Shown piece after piece: positions 62,983 through 64,000 of a stretch of 64,000 bases of DNA. Under the pieces are notes generated by a model. The model was not told where the DNA came from. It saw only the letters and a program-made list of their open reading frames with translations, and searched no databases. The stretch comes from Notolepis coatsorum. Its lineage: Eukaryota; Chordata; Actinopteri; Aulopiformes; Paralepididae. Where the stretch lies: contig OZ020585.1 of the NCBI GenBank assembly GCA_963971535.1, forward strand, positions 160,200,211 to 160,264,210, read 5' to 3'. Position numbers and translations under genes: made by a program. The stretch's first letter is position 1, and each line of letters begins with the position of its first letter.

Positions 62983-63140
62983 GGATTGATTGATTGAAAA
63001 TTGTATTAACAGATTTCAGAATGGGTACAATACAGTACAGCTCAATACACACAATTGTTAAGGGGATGCAGACCAGAGAAAGACTTTTGTCTTGTTTACA
63101 TCAGGGTCCCCCATTTTCAATTCATCATAACATATATAGA
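62983..63140 (-). mobile_element. LINE family A, 3' end fragment
   Basis: On the plus strand: gattgattgattg tail, gaatgggtacaatacagtac and catcagggtcccccattttc, as in the 3' UTR at 24878-25030. About 150 bp only. Confidence 0.85.
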
Positions 63141-63166
63141 TATAGATATACATATATTATATGTAT

Positions 63167-63460
63167 TAGGGCTGCAACTAATGACTAATTTGGTAGTCGA
63201 CTAATCTGCCGATTATTTTTTCGATTAGTCGACTAATCGAAAACCAATGTAAACAACAACAACAACAAAAAAACAATTTTTTTTTTTTTTTTTTTAATTA
63301 CCTATCTTTGTGAAAGTGGCTTCTCAGCTCTGGTCCAGCTGAAGACAGAGCAGAGGAACAGATTGGACATTGAGCATGACCTCAGAGTTGCTTGTCTATC
63401 ATCACCCCAGACTTTGAGACTCTTGTCAGGACCAAACAACAACATCATAACATGATGATC
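63167..63460 (+). mobile_element. hAT element fragment with transposase C-terminal remnant
   Basis: The left terminus tagggctgcaactaatgac is followed by gtcgactaatcgaaa-type repeats typical of fish hAT ends, then an A/T run. From 63300 to 63455 one frame reads YLCESGFSALVQLKTEQRN and LDIEHDLRVACLSS before a stop, which matches the C-terminal dimerisation (hATC) region of ZBED/SCAND3-like hAT transposases. Most of the transposase is gone, and no right terminus was found. Confidence 0.75.
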
Positions 63461-63625
63461 CCATAGCAAATTAAAATAATGACTCATGAAACATTTGAAT
63501 TTGGATCTTTAAGCCACTTTAAATGAAAATGTATTTGAAGAACAATACAGCAATCACTCATAACAAGATAAATAAATTAAATAATACAAATTAAAGTGGA
63601 AGTGTACTTTAAATAACTTTTGTTT

Positions 63626-64000
63626 GCTGTGTGTGAGAGGAGTCCATGTGTGTGTGTATGTGTGTGTGTCTTACTCTGATCGCTGTGTGAGTGAGAGGAG
63701 TGTGTGTACTGTGTAATTTGTGTGTGTGTCTTACTCTGATCGCTGTGTGAGTGAGAGGTGTGTACTGTGTAATTTGTGTATGTGTGTGTGTCTTACTCTG
63801 ATCGCTGTGTGTGAGTGAGAGGAGTGTGAATGTGTGTGTGTCTTACTCTGATCGCTGTGTGTGAGAGAGAGGAGTGTGAATGTGTGCGTGTCTTACTCTG
63901 ATCGCTGTGTGTGAGTGAGAGGAGTGTGTATGTGTGTGTGTCTTACTCTGTTCGCTGTGTGTGAGTGAGAGGAGTGTGTATGTGTGTGTCTTACTCTGAT
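63626..64000. repeat. TG-rich minisatellite of about 50-60 bp, running off the window
   Basis: Six to seven units each contain tcttactctgatcgctgtgt and gagtgagagga, separated by variable (tg)n. Unit length varies with the tg run. Confidence 0.95.

Overview
The window looks like repeat-dense intergenic DNA from a ray-finned (teleost) fish. The evidence is the mixture of mobile elements: L2/CR1-group LINEs with the fish-type 3' end, tRNA-derived SINEs, short hAT elements with 8-bp target duplications, a Tx1-clade LINE and a Ty3/Gypsy element, together with very long CA, GA and CT microsatellites. No host protein-coding gene, rRNA or tRNA gene was recognised. By hand count about 26 kb, roughly two fifths of the window, is tandem repeat. 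The species cannot be told from this sequence.

Layout. 1-7.1 kb: hAT-type elements, a 33/36-bp minisatellite, GA/CT tracts split by an L2-like LINE end, and dispersed non-LTR 3' ends. 7.1-15.3 kb: two arrays with related 14-bp units, separated by a 3.9-kb hAT element (8-bp target duplication gaacatac) that itself carries LINE insertions. 15.3-20.9 kb: mostly unique DNA with an L2-like LINE interrupted by a tRNA-SINE, and GA, GT and CA microsatellites. 20.9-35.9 kb: one very large purine-only 14-bp minisatellite interrupted by a 2.2-kb LINE, which is itself interrupted by a SINE. 36.4-37.0 kb: an 8-bp repeat. 38.4-39.9 kb: a 40-bp minisatellite in perfect register. 40-48.4 kb: mostly unique DNA with a short hAT element, microsatellites, a 50/53-bp repeat and LINE 3' ends. 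48.4-52.5 kb: a 27-bp array split by two LINE copies, then a 31-bp array lying inside a LINE 3' region. 53.2-62.8 kb: an assembly gap inside a CT tract, then a degraded Tx1-clade LINE flanked on both sides by (TC)n and interrupted by a Ty3/Gypsy element and a 0.74-kb palindromic element. 63-64 kb: a LINE end, a hAT transposase fragment and a TG-rich minisatellite running off the window.

How the parts relate. The genes present are those of mobile elements: LINE reverse transcriptase fragments, one open gag-pol frame and one hAT transposase fragment. Several LINEs and the hAT sit inside tandem arrays, so they split those arrays and give a relative order of events. Several minisatellites look as if they grew out of LINE 3' regions. 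The very long open frames within arrays (up to 1,822 codons) result from stop-free repeat units and are not called as genes. I found no convincing new biological system. The most informative items are the Tx1 LINE bounded by (TC)n (a Kibi-like target preference), the purine-only 14-bp minisatellite with kilobase-scale higher-order duplications, the 40-bp array with no length variation, and the long palindrome.
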